Below, piece by piece: positions 6,246-13,265 of a DNA stretch of 15,389 nucleotides. The first letter of the stretch is position 1. Each line of letters begins with the position of its first letter. This DNA is from Microcaldota archaeon (GTDB lineage: Archaea; Micrarchaeota; Micrarchaeia; Anstonellales; Anstonellaceae). The notes beneath the pieces were generated by a model. It was not told the DNA's origin. It worked only from the letters and a program-made list of their open reading frames with translations, and did not search any database. The stretch covers positions 1-15,389 of the forward strand of contig JAKAME010000033.1 of the NCBI GenBank assembly GCA_021813025.1, given 5' to 3'. A program made the translations under genes and the position numbers.

Positions 6246-6273
6246 TCCCCGGAAATTTGGGGAGATAGAGGTG
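6246..6273 (+). promoter_or_regulatory. short hairpin and strong ribosome binding site before atpK
   Basis: TCCCC (6246-6250) pairs with GGGGA (6259-6263), and the loop holds the self-complementary AAATTT. GAGGTG (6268-6273) follows, 6 bases before the atpK ATG. The same GAGGTG word precedes atpA and atpB. Confidence 0.5.
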
Positions 6274-6279
6274 TTGTGA

Positions 6280-6525
6280 ATGGTTGATACGACAAGCATG
6301 GGCCAAGCCGGCATCGCATTGGGCGCCGGCATCGCGATGGCGGGCGGAGCGCTCGGCACCGCGTGGGCGCAGGCCTCAATCGGCTCGTCCATCATGGGCG
6401 TGCTGGCGGAGAAGCCTGAGGAGACGTTCAAGCTCATCATCTACATGGCGCTGCCCGAGCTCATCGTGCTCCTGGGCTTCGTCGTGTCGTTCCTGATGGT
6501 GCAGCAGCTGGGAGTCAAGGCCTGA
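6280..6525 (+). CDS. atpK: A-type ATP synthase subunit K (rotor-ring proteolipid)
   Basis: An 81-residue two-helix proteolipid that assembles into the ion-carrying ring. Helix 1 spans about 10-42 (GIALGAGIAMAGGALGTAWA onward), the loop is EKPEE, and helix 2 spans about 50-76. The ion carboxylate is Glu60 in MALPELIVLLGF. Gln31 lies 15 residues before the loop proline, where sodium-binding rings carry a ligand glutamine. The residues after Glu60 that supply Thr, Gln and Tyr in PETQxxY-type sodium sites are Leu61, Ile62 and Leu65, so proton coupling is the likelier reading. GAGGTG six bases upstream supports the ATG at 6280. An AT-rich repeat-bearing leader separates it from atpI and may set higher expression. 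Confidence 0.92.
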   Translation: MVDTTSMGQAGIALGAGIAMAGGALGTAWAQASIGSSIMGVLAEKPEETFKLIIYMALPELIVLLGFVVSFLMVQQLGVKA

Positions 6526-6572
6526 GCAAGGCCCTGCACGCCAGCCAACCATCAGTTTCAGGAGGGACATCC

Positions 6573-7364
6573 ATGGGCCTTGAGCAGTTGTGCGCGGAAA
6601 TAGAGTCGCGCTCGCATTCGCAGGCGACCGCCATCCTCAAGTCGGCGCACGAGGACGCCAAGCGCATCCTCGATTCCGCGCATGCGGACGGCCAGCGCGC
6701 GCTAGAGGCGGCCAGGGCGGAAGCCGACGCGTTCTCCTCTGCCGAGGCGTCCAGCCGCCTGACTGCCACGCAGCTGGAGGCCTCGCGCCACATGATGGAA
6801 TCGCGCGAGGAGGCGGTGCGCCAGTGCCTTGAGCAGGTGTGGGGCCACTACAGGCAGATGCCCCGCCGCTCCGGTTATTCCGCCAGGCTGAAAGCCTGGG
6901 CGCAGAAGGCCACCGACGAGCTTGGACAGGCAGGCTCCATGCTGCATGCCAACGAATCGGACTCCGAAACCTTGCGCGGCGCGGGCTTCAAGGTCGCCCG
7001 CAAGGCCCTCGATTGCGCGGGCGGCGTGCGCGCCGAGACCGCGGACGGGCGCATAGCCGTGGATTACACCCTCGAAGCACAGTTCGAGCGCAAGCGCGAG
7101 GAGCTGCTGCACCTCATCCACCTCAAGCTCTTCACCCCCGAGGATTCCGCAGTGCCGGACATCCCGCCCGCAGGCGAGAGGGGACAGGAGAAAAAATCAA
7201 AATCTTATGGCCAAGACTCCCAGCGCGCAGCGTCAGGTCAGGCCAAAACAAGGCAATCAGGCCCTTCTTCCCAGCGCGGCTCTCCGCGCGTGCTTGACTT
7301 CTCGGCATTTTCCATGCCGGTGTCCTCGCGCAGCTCGCTGGGCGGGAAAAAACCAAGGCGTTAG
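6573..7364 (+). CDS. atpE: A-type ATP synthase subunit E with long C-terminal extension
   Basis: A peripheral-stalk subunit pairing with H. Residues 1 to about 80 are a continuous charged coiled coil. Residues 80-190 form the globular domain, with GGVRAETADGRIAVDYTLEA (150-169) matching the conserved beta-hairpin and FERKREELLHLIHLKLF (171-187) the closing helix that binds the head. Family members end near there, at about 190-200 residues. This one continues to 263 with a basic, Ser/Gln/Gly-rich low-complexity tail ending KKPRR. In the assembled enzyme the E C-terminus sits at the top of the A3B3 head, so the tail should project there. AGGAGGG at 6560-6566 supports the ATG. The gene lies 47 bases after atpK and 9 before atpC. 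Confidence 0.9.
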   Translation: MGLEQLCAEIESRSHSQATAILKSAHEDAKRILDSAHADGQRALEAARAEADAFSSAEASSRLTATQLEASRHMMESREEAVRQCLEQVWGHYRQMPRRSGYSARLKAWAQKATDELGQAGSMLHANESDSETLRGAGFKVARKALDCAGGVRAETADGRIAVDYTLEAQFERKREELLHLIHLKLFTPEDSAVPDIPPAGERGQEKKSKSYGQDSQRAASGQAKTRQSGPSSQRGSPRVLDFSAFSMPVSSRSSLGGKKPRR

Positions 7365-7373
7365 GAAATTTCC

Positions 7374-8543
7374 ATGAACACACCATCCCCCAGTCCGCCG
7401 GGCGCGGCCAGCATGGCCGGCCCGCTGCTCCGCATCGGCAGCCTGCTCTCTTTCCGCCCCCTTGTCTACGGCTATTCCAACGCCCGCGTGCACGGCCTCT
7501 ACTCGCGCTTCCTCACGCCCGACCAGCTGCACTCCCTCATGGCCGCGCCCGCGCCAGAGGCGATGGTGGAGCTTCTCGAGCGCACTTCATACCGCGAAGA
7601 CTTGGTTGCCCTCTCCCTTCATTTCAAGGGCGACGACCTCATCGAGCTGGCGGTGAGCCGCCACTTCGCGCGCTTCAGCCGCCTGCTGCTTTCCTTCTCC
7701 CCTGCCGAGGCCCGGCCGGTGCTGACCGCCCTTCTGGGCCGCTGGGACGCGCACAACCTCAAGGTGGTGCTTCTCGCGCGGAGGCAGAAGAAAACTTTCG
7801 AGCAAATCCTGCCCTACCTCGTGCTGGCCGGCAGCATCAGCGAATCAGCCCTGCGCGCAGCCCACACCGCCAAGGACGGCGAGGAAGTTTTGCACATTTT
7901 GCGCACAAGCCCCGCAGGCAGGGCCGTCATGGAAGGCCAGTCGGGAGACCCGCACGCGGCCGAGCGCCTGCGCCGCCTCATCCTCTCCCTCGATTCGGCC
8001 GAAACCCTCCAGCCGCTTCTTGACGAGCTCTACCGCCTCATCTACCTGTTCGCCATGCGCGCATCCGGCAGCCTCTCAGGCTCTGACATGGAGGAGGTGA
8101 GCAGGCTTCTGCGCCGGCAGGCGGACGAGAAAAACCTTTCCACAATTCTGCGCCTGCGCGCGGTAGGCGTCAAGCCATCGGAAATGCGCCACTACCTCGT
8201 GCCGGGCAGCAGCATGCCCGCCTCGCGCTGGATGGAGCTGGCGCAGGGCGGCCCCGACCTTCCCGCAATACAGCACCTTGCCTTCCGCCTCGGCTGGACG
8301 CAGGCCCTCAAAGCCTATGCATCCGATTCATCCCTGCCGAAACTTGAGGCCGCGATGGCCCGCCTCTCGGCCACGGAGGGAGTGCGCACATTCAGGCGCG
8401 CGCAGCTCTCCGTCGGCGTGCTTGCCGGCGCGCTTCTGCTCAAGGAGCAGGAGATGGCCAACATTCGCAAAATCGTGCGCGCCAAGGCCCTCGGGCTGCC
8501 GGCCGCGGAAATAGAGAACATGCTGGTGCACGCGCACTCCTAG
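7374..8543 (+). CDS. atpC: A-type ATP synthase subunit C (central-stalk socket on the rotor ring)
   Basis: A 389-residue subunit C, homologous to V-ATPase subunit d: the funnel-shaped helical protein that couples the D-F shaft to the K ring. The diagnostic start of the family fold is LVYGYSNARVHGLYSRFL at about residues 28-45. RWDAHNLKVVLLARRQKK in the first third is the repeated helical-hairpin motif, echoed near the C-terminus by ANIRKIVRAKALGLPAAEIE. A Pro/Ser-rich N-terminal segment of about 20 residues is extra, so an internal ATG at residue 14 (7413) is possible, but it has no ribosome binding site. The TAG stop directly abuts the atpF ATG, suggesting coupled translation. Confidence 0.9.
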   Translation: MNTPSPSPPGAASMAGPLLRIGSLLSFRPLVYGYSNARVHGLYSRFLTPDQLHSLMAAPAPEAMVELLERTSYREDLVALSLHFKGDDLIELAVSRHFARFSRLLLSFSPAEARPVLTALLGRWDAHNLKVVLLARRQKKTFEQILPYLVLAGSISESALRAAHTAKDGEEVLHILRTSPAGRAVMEGQSGDPHAAERLRRLILSLDSAETLQPLLDELYRLIYLFAMRASGSLSGSDMEEVSRLLRRQADEKNLSTILRLRAVGVKPSEMRHYLVPGSSMPASRWMELAQGGPDLPAIQHLAFRLGWTQALKAYASDSSLPKLEAAMARLSATEGVRTFRRAQLSVGVLAGALLLKEQEMANIRKIVRAKALGLPAAEIENMLVHAHS

Positions 8544-8939
8544 ATGATTGTCATGGCCGCTCCAACCATTCCATCAGAATCCATCGCGGTGATTGGCGGC
8601 GGCAGCCTTCGCACCGGCTTCCGCCTCGCCGGCCTCACCCACCTCCACTCCGCCCCGACTCCCGCAGAGGCCGAGGCCGTGCTGGCCCAGCTCATGGCAG
8701 ACCCGAAAATCGGCATCATCATAGTCGAGGAGCGCCTGCTCGAATCGGCAGACTGGCGTTTGCGCAAGAAAATCGAGGCGGCTGCCAAGCCGGTCGTGGT
8801 TGCAGTGCCGGGCCGCGCAGGCCCTCTTGAGCAGAGCGAATCAATCGCAAAGCTTGTGAAGCGCGCGCTCGGCTTCGACCTGATGAAGAAGGGCAAAAGC
8901 AACGGGCATGCAAAGAACGGAAACGGAACAAAATCATAA
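8544..8939 (+). CDS. atpF: A-type ATP synthase subunit F (central-stalk regulatory subunit)
   Basis: A 131-residue subunit F, the small Rossmann-like partner of D in the rotating shaft. SIAVIGGGSLRTGFRLAGL matches the family N-terminal strand-loop-helix. IGIIIVEERLLES is the next strand, KPVVVAVPGRAGPL follows, and the protein ends with a helix that reaches the head. About ten residues precede the usual family start, so ATG 8553 is an alternative to ATG 8544. A Gly/Asn/Lys-rich tail (from about residue 117, KSNGHAKNGNGTKS) is extra and resembles the tail on atpD. The start codon follows the atpC stop with no gap. Confidence 0.88.
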   Translation: MIVMAAPTIPSESIAVIGGGSLRTGFRLAGLTHLHSAPTPAEAEAVLAQLMADPKIGIIIVEERLLESADWRLRKKIEAAAKPVVVAVPGRAGPLEQSESIAKLVKRALGFDLMKKGKSNGHAKNGNGTKS

Positions 8940-8980
8940 TCGTCAAATCATCTATGATTCATGATAATCGAGGTGTATGC
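8940..8980 (+). promoter_or_regulatory. AT-rich leader of atpA with inverted repeat and strong ribosome binding site
   Basis: AATCAT (8946-8951) and ATGATT (8954-8959) form a perfect inverted repeat with a 2-base centre. ATAATCG occurs at 8936-8942 and again at 8964-8970. GAGGTG (8970-8975) lies 5 bases before ATG 8981. The TCAT-rich composition echoes the atpK leader. An internal promoter or binding site is possible but not proven. Confidence 0.45.
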
Positions 8981-10726
8981 ATGGGCAAACTCATCCGGAT
9001 TTCAGGCCCCGTCGTCGAGGCGGAGGACATGGCAGGCGCTGCCATGTACGAGGTCGTCAAGGTGGGCAAGGAGGGCCTGATGGGCGAAATCATCAAGATA
9101 GTGGAGGACCGCGCCATCATCCAAGTCTATGAGGACACTTCCGGCATCAAGCCGGGCGAGCCTGTGGAGGGCACCGGCCTTCCGCTCTCGGTCGAGCTCG
9201 GCCCCGGTTTGCTCACTTCCATTTACGACGGCATCCAGCGCCCGCTGGAGGCCATCGCCAAGGAAACCGACAGCCTTTTCCTGCCGCGCGGCGTGCGCGT
9301 CGCGCCCCTTGACCACAAAAAGAAGTGGGAATTCAAGGCGGTGAAAAAATCAGGCGAGAAGGTGAGGCGCGGGGACGTGCTGGGCACCGTTCAGGAAACC
9401 GACCTCATCCTGCACAAAGTGCTTGCCCCGCGCGACGGCACCCTCAAGTCGATTTCATCCGGAAAATTCACAATCGAAGACGCCGTTGCGGTGATAGAGG
9501 AGGACGGCAAGCGCCATGACGTCACAATGCTGGTGCGCCAGCCCGTGCGCCGCGCCCGCGAGTGCGCGGAAAAGCTCGACCCCACCCTGCCGCTTGTCAC
9601 TGGCCAGCGCGTGGTGGACATGTTCTTCCCGATAGCAAAGGGCGGCACCTGCGCCATTCCCGGCCCGTTCGGCTCGGGCAAAACAGTCACCCAGCACCAG
9701 TTCGCCAAATGGTCTGACACCCAGCTCGTGGTCTACATAGGCTGCGGGGAGCGCGGAAATGAAATGACCGAGGTGCTTACCGAATTCCCGCACCTTGTCG
9801 ACCCCAAGTCAGGCAAGCCCCTCATGCAGCGCACCATCCTCATAGCCAACACGTCCAACATGCCGGTGGCCGCCCGCGAAGCCTCGATTTACACAGGCAT
9901 CACCATTGCCGAATACTACCGCGACATGGGCTATGACGTTGCGCTCATGGCAGACTCCACCAGCAGGTGGGCCGAAGCCATGCGCGAAATCGGCGGGCGC
10001 CTGGAGGAAATGCCGGGCGAAGAAGGCTATCCCGCCTATCTGGCGCGCCGGCTGGCAGAATTCTACGAGCGCGCGGGCCGCGTGCGCACGCTCGGCTCCG
10101 ACGAGCGCTACGGCTCGATTACCATCATCGGCGCCGTCTCCCCTCCTGGAGGCGACATCAACGAGCCTGTCTCGCAAAACACCCTGCGCGTGACCAAAGT
10201 CTATCTCGCGCTTGAAGCTGCGCTGGCGCAAAGGCGGCACTTCCCCGCCTTCAACTGGCTGCGCTCATATTCGCTTTACACCGAGCTGCTTGACACGTGG
10301 TTCACCCAGTCGGTGTCAGCCGACTGGCCGAAGCTGCGCGCCGAGGCAATGGCCCTTTTGCAGAAAGAGTCCGAGCTGCAGGAAATCGTGCAGCTGGTCG
10401 GGCCTGACGCGCTGCCTGAGAAGGAGCAGCTTGTGCTGGCAACCACGCGCAGTTTGCGCGAGGACTTTTTGCAGCAGTCCGCCTTCCACGACATCGACAC
10501 CTATTCTTCCATGCGCAAGCAGTATCTCATGCTGCGCAACATCCTGGCCACCCATGCCCGCGCCGAAGCAGCGCTGGACATCGGCGTGCAGCTCAAGCGC
10601 GTGCTGGCAATGCCAATCCGCGAGAACCTGGGCCGCATGAAGGAAGTGCCTGAAAGCCGCCTCTCCCAGCTCGAGGGAATGCAGGGGGAGATAGACAAGG
10701 CTTTCGACGAGCTGGGTCGCAAGTAG
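8981..10726 (+). CDS. atpA: A-type ATP synthase subunit A (catalytic)
   Basis: The catalytic subunit, 581 residues; three copies alternate with B in the head and make or hydrolyse ATP. The A-type P-loop GPFGSGKT is at residues 228-235, followed by TQHQFAKWSD, then GCGERGNEMTEVL with the catalytic glutamate and STSRWAEAMREIGGRLEEMP. Residues of about 110-190 are the non-homologous region found only in A/V catalytic subunits. No intein interrupts the P-loop, a common intein site in this gene. ATG 8981 (MGKLIRISGPVV) is chosen over an in-frame ATG at 8954, because it matches the family N-terminus and has GAGGTG 5 bases upstream. The stop overlaps the first base of the atpB ribosome binding site. 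Confidence 0.97.
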   Translation: MGKLIRISGPVVEAEDMAGAAMYEVVKVGKEGLMGEIIKIVEDRAIIQVYEDTSGIKPGEPVEGTGLPLSVELGPGLLTSIYDGIQRPLEAIAKETDSLFLPRGVRVAPLDHKKKWEFKAVKKSGEKVRRGDVLGTVQETDLILHKVLAPRDGTLKSISSGKFTIEDAVAVIEEDGKRHDVTMLVRQPVRRARECAEKLDPTLPLVTGQRVVDMFFPIAKGGTCAIPGPFGSGKTVTQHQFAKWSDTQLVVYIGCGERGNEMTEVLTEFPHLVDPKSGKPLMQRTILIANTSNMPVAAREASIYTGITIAEYYRDMGYDVALMADSTSRWAEAMREIGGRLEEMPGEEGYPAYLARRLAEFYERAGRVRTLGSDERYGSITIIGAVSPPGGDINEPVSQNTLRVTKVYLALEAALAQRRHFPAFNWLRSYSLYTELLDTWFTQSVSADWPKLRAEAMALLQKESELQEIVQLVGPDALPEKEQLVLATTRSLREDFLQQSAFHDIDTYSSMRKQYLMLRNILATHARAEAALDIGVQLKRVLAMPIRENLGRMKEVPESRLSQLEGMQGEIDKAFDELGRK

Positions 10727-10737
10727 AGGTGATGCTC

Positions 10738-12174
10738 ATGAAGGAATACAAGACAATCACCCAAATCGCCGGTCCGCTGGTGTTCGTCTCCGAAGTTTCG
10801 GACGTCGGATACAACGAAATCGTCGAGGTGCTCCTCCCCACCGGCGAGAAGCGCATGGGTCAGGTGCTGGAAGCGGCCAAGGGCACGGCAGTGGTGCAGA
10901 TTTTCGGCCCCACGGCCGGCATCAACACCACCGGCACGCGCGTCCGCTTTTTGGGCGAGACCATGCATTTGGGCGTCTCGCCCGACATGCTGGGCCGCTC
11001 TTTCGACGGCCTCGGCAGGCCGCGCGACGGCAAGCCTCCGGTTACGGCGGAGAAAAGGCTGGACGTCAACGGCTCCGCCCTCAATCCTTTCATGCGCGAC
11101 ACGCCATCCGACTTCATCCAGACAGGCATTTCCACCATCGACGGGCTGAACACCCTTGTGCGCGGGCAGAAGCTGCCCATCTTCACAGCCTCCGGCCTGC
11201 CGCACTCCCAGCTTGCTGTTCAGATTGCGCGCCAAGCGAAGACGGTGTCAAAGCAGAAGGAGCCTTTTGCCGTCGTATTCGCGGCAGTCGGCATCACGCA
11301 CGAGGAATCCTCCTTCTTTATGCGCGAATTCCAGCGCAGCGGCGCCCTTGAGCGCGCGGTGCTGTTCCTTAACTTGGCCGACGACCCCTCAGTGGAGCGC
11401 ATCATCACGCCCCGTCTTGCCCTGACAACTGCCGAATATTTGGCTTACGAGAAAGACATGCACGTGCTGGTCATCATCACTGACATGACCAATTACTGTG
11501 AGGCTTTGCGTGAAATCGCCGCGGCGCGAGAGGAAGTACCGGGCCGGCGCGGCTATCCGGGCTACATGTACACAGACTTGTCCTCAATCTACGAGCGCGC
11601 CGGTCGCGTCAAGGGCAAGAAGGGCACCGTCACCCAGCTGGGCATTCTTTCCATGCCGGGCGACGACATCACCCACCCGATTCCCGACCTGACAGGCTAC
11701 ATTACCGAAGGCCAAATAGTGCTGGGCCGCGACTTGCACCGCAAAAACTTGTATCCTCCCGTTGACGTGCTGCCCTGCCTTTCCCGTTTGATGAACTTGG
11801 GCATTGGCAAGGAGCGCACGCGCGAGGACCACCGCGGCGTTGCCGACCAGCTTTATGCAGGCTATGCCACAGGCCGCGATTTGCGCTCTCTGGCCGCAGT
11901 CGTCGGACAAGAGGCCCTTTCCGAAACAGACAGGCAATACCTGGCTTTTGCCGACCGCTTTGAGCAGAGGTTCATCAAGCAGGGCGCGTCCGAGGACCGC
12001 TCGATTGAGCAGACTCTTGATTTGGGCTGGGAGCTTCTTGCAGGCCTGCCCGAATCAGAATTGAAGAGGGTGAAGAAGGAGCACATCGAGAAATACGGCC
12101 GGAAGTTCAGAAAAGATGAGAAAAAGGCCGAGAAGAAAGAGGAAAGTTCGGAAAAGAAAGAGGAAAAGAAGTGA
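10738..12174 (+). CDS. atpB: A-type ATP synthase subunit B (nucleotide-binding, non-catalytic)
   Basis: The 478-residue regulatory partner of A in the hexameric head. It opens with YKTITQIAGPLVFV, has PIFTASGLPHSQLAVQIARQ where A has its P-loop (the expected degenerate form), then DDPSVERIITPRLALTTAEY, and SSIYERAGRVKGKKGTVTQL. The C-terminal end beyond KKEHIEKYGRKF is a Lys/Glu-rich tail of about 20 residues, longer than usual. ATG 10738 is preferred to GTG 10729 and ATG 10732, because GAGGTG (10726-10731) must lie upstream with a 6-base spacer. The last seven codons and stop are repeated 32 bases downstream. The gene's 3' end is an almost unbroken purine run. Confidence 0.96.
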   Translation: MKEYKTITQIAGPLVFVSEVSDVGYNEIVEVLLPTGEKRMGQVLEAAKGTAVVQIFGPTAGINTTGTRVRFLGETMHLGVSPDMLGRSFDGLGRPRDGKPPVTAEKRLDVNGSALNPFMRDTPSDFIQTGISTIDGLNTLVRGQKLPIFTASGLPHSQLAVQIARQAKTVSKQKEPFAVVFAAVGITHEESSFFMREFQRSGALERAVLFLNLADDPSVERIITPRLALTTAEYLAYEKDMHVLVIITDMTNYCEALREIAAAREEVPGRRGYPGYMYTDLSSIYERAGRVKGKKGTVTQLGILSMPGDDITHPIPDLTGYITEGQIVLGRDLHRKNLYPPVDVLPCLSRLMNLGIGKERTREDHRGVADQLYAGYATGRDLRSLAAVVGQEALSETDRQYLAFADRFEQRFIKQGASEDRSIEQTLDLGWELLAGLPESELKRVKKEHIEKYGRKFRKDEKKAEKKEESSEKKEEKK

Positions 12175-12209
12175 GGATGGGAGAAAAGAAAGAGGAAAAG
12201 AAGTAAGGG
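12151..12209 (+). repeat. duplicated atpB 3' end forming a 30-nt mini-ORF
   Basis: Bases 12151-12177 and 12183-12209 match at 26 of 27 positions. Both encode EKKEEKK plus a stop; the first ends TGA, the second TAA. The second copy is out of frame with atpB but is read from its own ATG at 12177, giving MGEKKEEKK and TAA at 12204-12206. Confidence 0.8.
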
Positions 12210-12218
12210 GTTTTGCGC

Positions 12219-12440
12219 ATGACCATTCAAAACGTGAAAGTCGCGGACATGCGGGCCATCAAAAACAGCGCTGACCGCATCCGCAACCTGCTTGCCATGC
12301 ACAAGCAGACCTCCGACTCCGGCCGCCGCGACGACCTGATAAGAAAGATTGGTGCCGAGAGCCAGAAAATCCTGGAAGCGAGCGGGGAGAACCCCGCGCC
12401 GCGTCCGACCAGGCGCCGCATGGTGCAATCCCATGGCTGA
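12219..12440 (+). CDS. small operon protein between atpB and atpD, unrecognised
   Basis: A 73-residue protein that I do not recognise. Residues 1-55 look helical (VKVADMRAIKNSADRIRNLL, then LIRKIGAESQKILEA), followed by a basic Pro/Arg tail (APRPTRRRMVQ). GC-rich third positions and the tight fit support real coding. AGGGG lies 8 bases upstream of ATG 12219, and its stop overlaps the atpD start by 8 bases, so translation is probably coupled. An in-frame TTG at 12213 is a less likely start. All nine standard A-type subunits are otherwise present, so this is a candidate accessory subunit or assembly factor. Some methanogens have a small subunit G, but at another place in the operon, and I see no sequence match I can claim. 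Confidence 0.7.
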   Translation: MTIQNVKVADMRAIKNSADRIRNLLAMHKQTSDSGRRDDLIRKIGAESQKILEASGENPAPRPTRRRMVQSHG

Positions 12441-13149
12441 AACCCCCAACCCGACCCGGATGGAGCTGATTCTCTCCCGCACGAGAATCAAGCTCGCGCG
12501 CAAGGGCCACAAGCTGCTCAAGCAGAAGCGCGACGTGCTCATCATGGAGTTTTTCAAAATCCTCTCCCGCGCGCAGGACTTGCGCGACGAGCTCAACGCG
12601 GCCATGGCCGACGCCTACAAGGACATGGCCGTGGCGCAGGCCTACCATGGGGCTGCGGAAGTGGAGGGCATCGCCATGGCCATAGACTCCAACCCGGCCG
12701 TCTCAATCGAGGTCAAGAACGTCATGGGCCTCAAAATCCCCTCAATTGCGGCGCAGGTGAGCGAGAAGCCGCTCATGGAGCGCGGCTATTCCATCATCGG
12801 CAGCTCGGCCAAAATAGACTCGGCAACCGAGAGCTTTTCGCGCGCGCTTGTCATGATAGTCAAGCTGGCCGAAACGGAGAACGCCATTCGCAAGCTCATT
12901 CGCGAGATTGAGAAAACGAAAAGGCGCGTCAATGCGCTCGAATACGTGCTGATTCCCAAACTCGAGGGCCAGGCCGCCCTGATTTCCTTCCGTTTGCAGG
13001 AAATGGAGCGCGACTCCTTCGTCATGCTCAAGACCATCAAGCGCAAGCTGGACAGGGCCGAAGAGGAGGAATACTCTGAAGCGATGAGGAAGCGCAAAAG
13101 AAGCGGCAACGGCTCGAACGGGAACGGCCGCAACGGGGCTGCGGCCTAG
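12433..13149 (+). CDS. atpD: A-type ATP synthase subunit D (central rotor shaft)
   Basis: A 238-residue subunit D, the long antiparallel coiled coil that turns inside the A3B3 head. NPTRMELILSRTRIKLARKG at the N-terminus is the family signature, followed by HKLLKQKRDVL. The C-terminal helix carries ETENAIRKLIREIEKTKRRVNALEY and LIPKLEGQAALISFRLQEMER, also diagnostic. Family members usually end after about 205-215 residues. Here the end is a Lys/Arg patch and an Asn-Gly repeat tail (SGNGSNGNGRNGAAA). The start overlaps the preceding small gene by 8 bases. The last 26 bases before the end of its stop recur 691 bases downstream, after an extra gene, which suggests an insertion at this 3' end. 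Confidence 0.94.
   Translation: MAETPNPTRMELILSRTRIKLARKGHKLLKQKRDVLIMEFFKILSRAQDLRDELNAAMADAYKDMAVAQAYHGAAEVEGIAMAIDSNPAVSIEVKNVMGLKIPSIAAQVSEKPLMERGYSIIGSSAKIDSATESFSRALVMIVKLAETENAIRKLIREIEKTKRRVNALEYVLIPKLEGQAALISFRLQEMERDSFVMLKTIKRKLDRAEEEEYSEAMRKRKRSGNGSNGNGRNGAAA
13122..13147 (+). repeat. 26-bp direct repeat, copy 1 (within the atpD 3' end)
   Basis: A perfect 26-base repeat of 13813-13838. It contains an internal inverted repeat, GGCCGCA and TGCGGCC around a 7-base loop. This copy encodes the last residues of atpD (NGRNGAAA) and the T of the TAG stop. Confidence 0.9.
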
Positions 13150-13226
13150 TCAGGCAAGCGGAAAAAGAACTGGGCGAGCTAAATCGCACCCCTCGTTTGC
13201 CGTATTTTTCACCAACCCGCCGGAAC

Positions 13227-13236
13227 GTTTTTATTC
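13227..13236 (+). promoter_or_regulatory. TATA-like element before the unrecognised cassette gene
   Basis: GTTTTTATTC lies about 35 bases upstream of the TTG at 13266. A second AT stretch (ATTATAAATA) lies at about 13247-13256. Either could drive the gene separately from the operon. Confidence 0.3.
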
Positions 13237-13265
13237 TAATTATCCATTATAAATATGGTGATCCT

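Noticed and set aside
8954..8980. Upstream ATG start for atpA
   Set aside because: The ribosome binding site would fall inside the coding region, and the family N-terminus (GKLIRISGPVV) starts at ATG 8981.
8981..10726. Intein in atpA
   Set aside because: The P-loop region, a common intein site, is continuous (GPFGSGKT) and the length is normal.
10501..11235. Long minus-strand open frame opposite atpA and atpB
   Set aside because: It is an antisense frame kept open by GC-rich codons of the two conserved genes, with no promoter, ribosome binding site or recognisable domain. The same applies to long antisense frames at 1164-1895, 3016-3795 and 11862-12605.
12113..12212. Purine-only tract as a triplex (H-DNA) regulatory element
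   Set aside because: The run is explained by Lys/Glu codons of the atpB tail and its duplication. There is no clear mirror symmetry beyond that.
12219..12440. Naming the 73-aa gene atpG (AhaG)
   Set aside because: In methanogens with AhaG the gene lies elsewhere, and I cannot show a sequence match.
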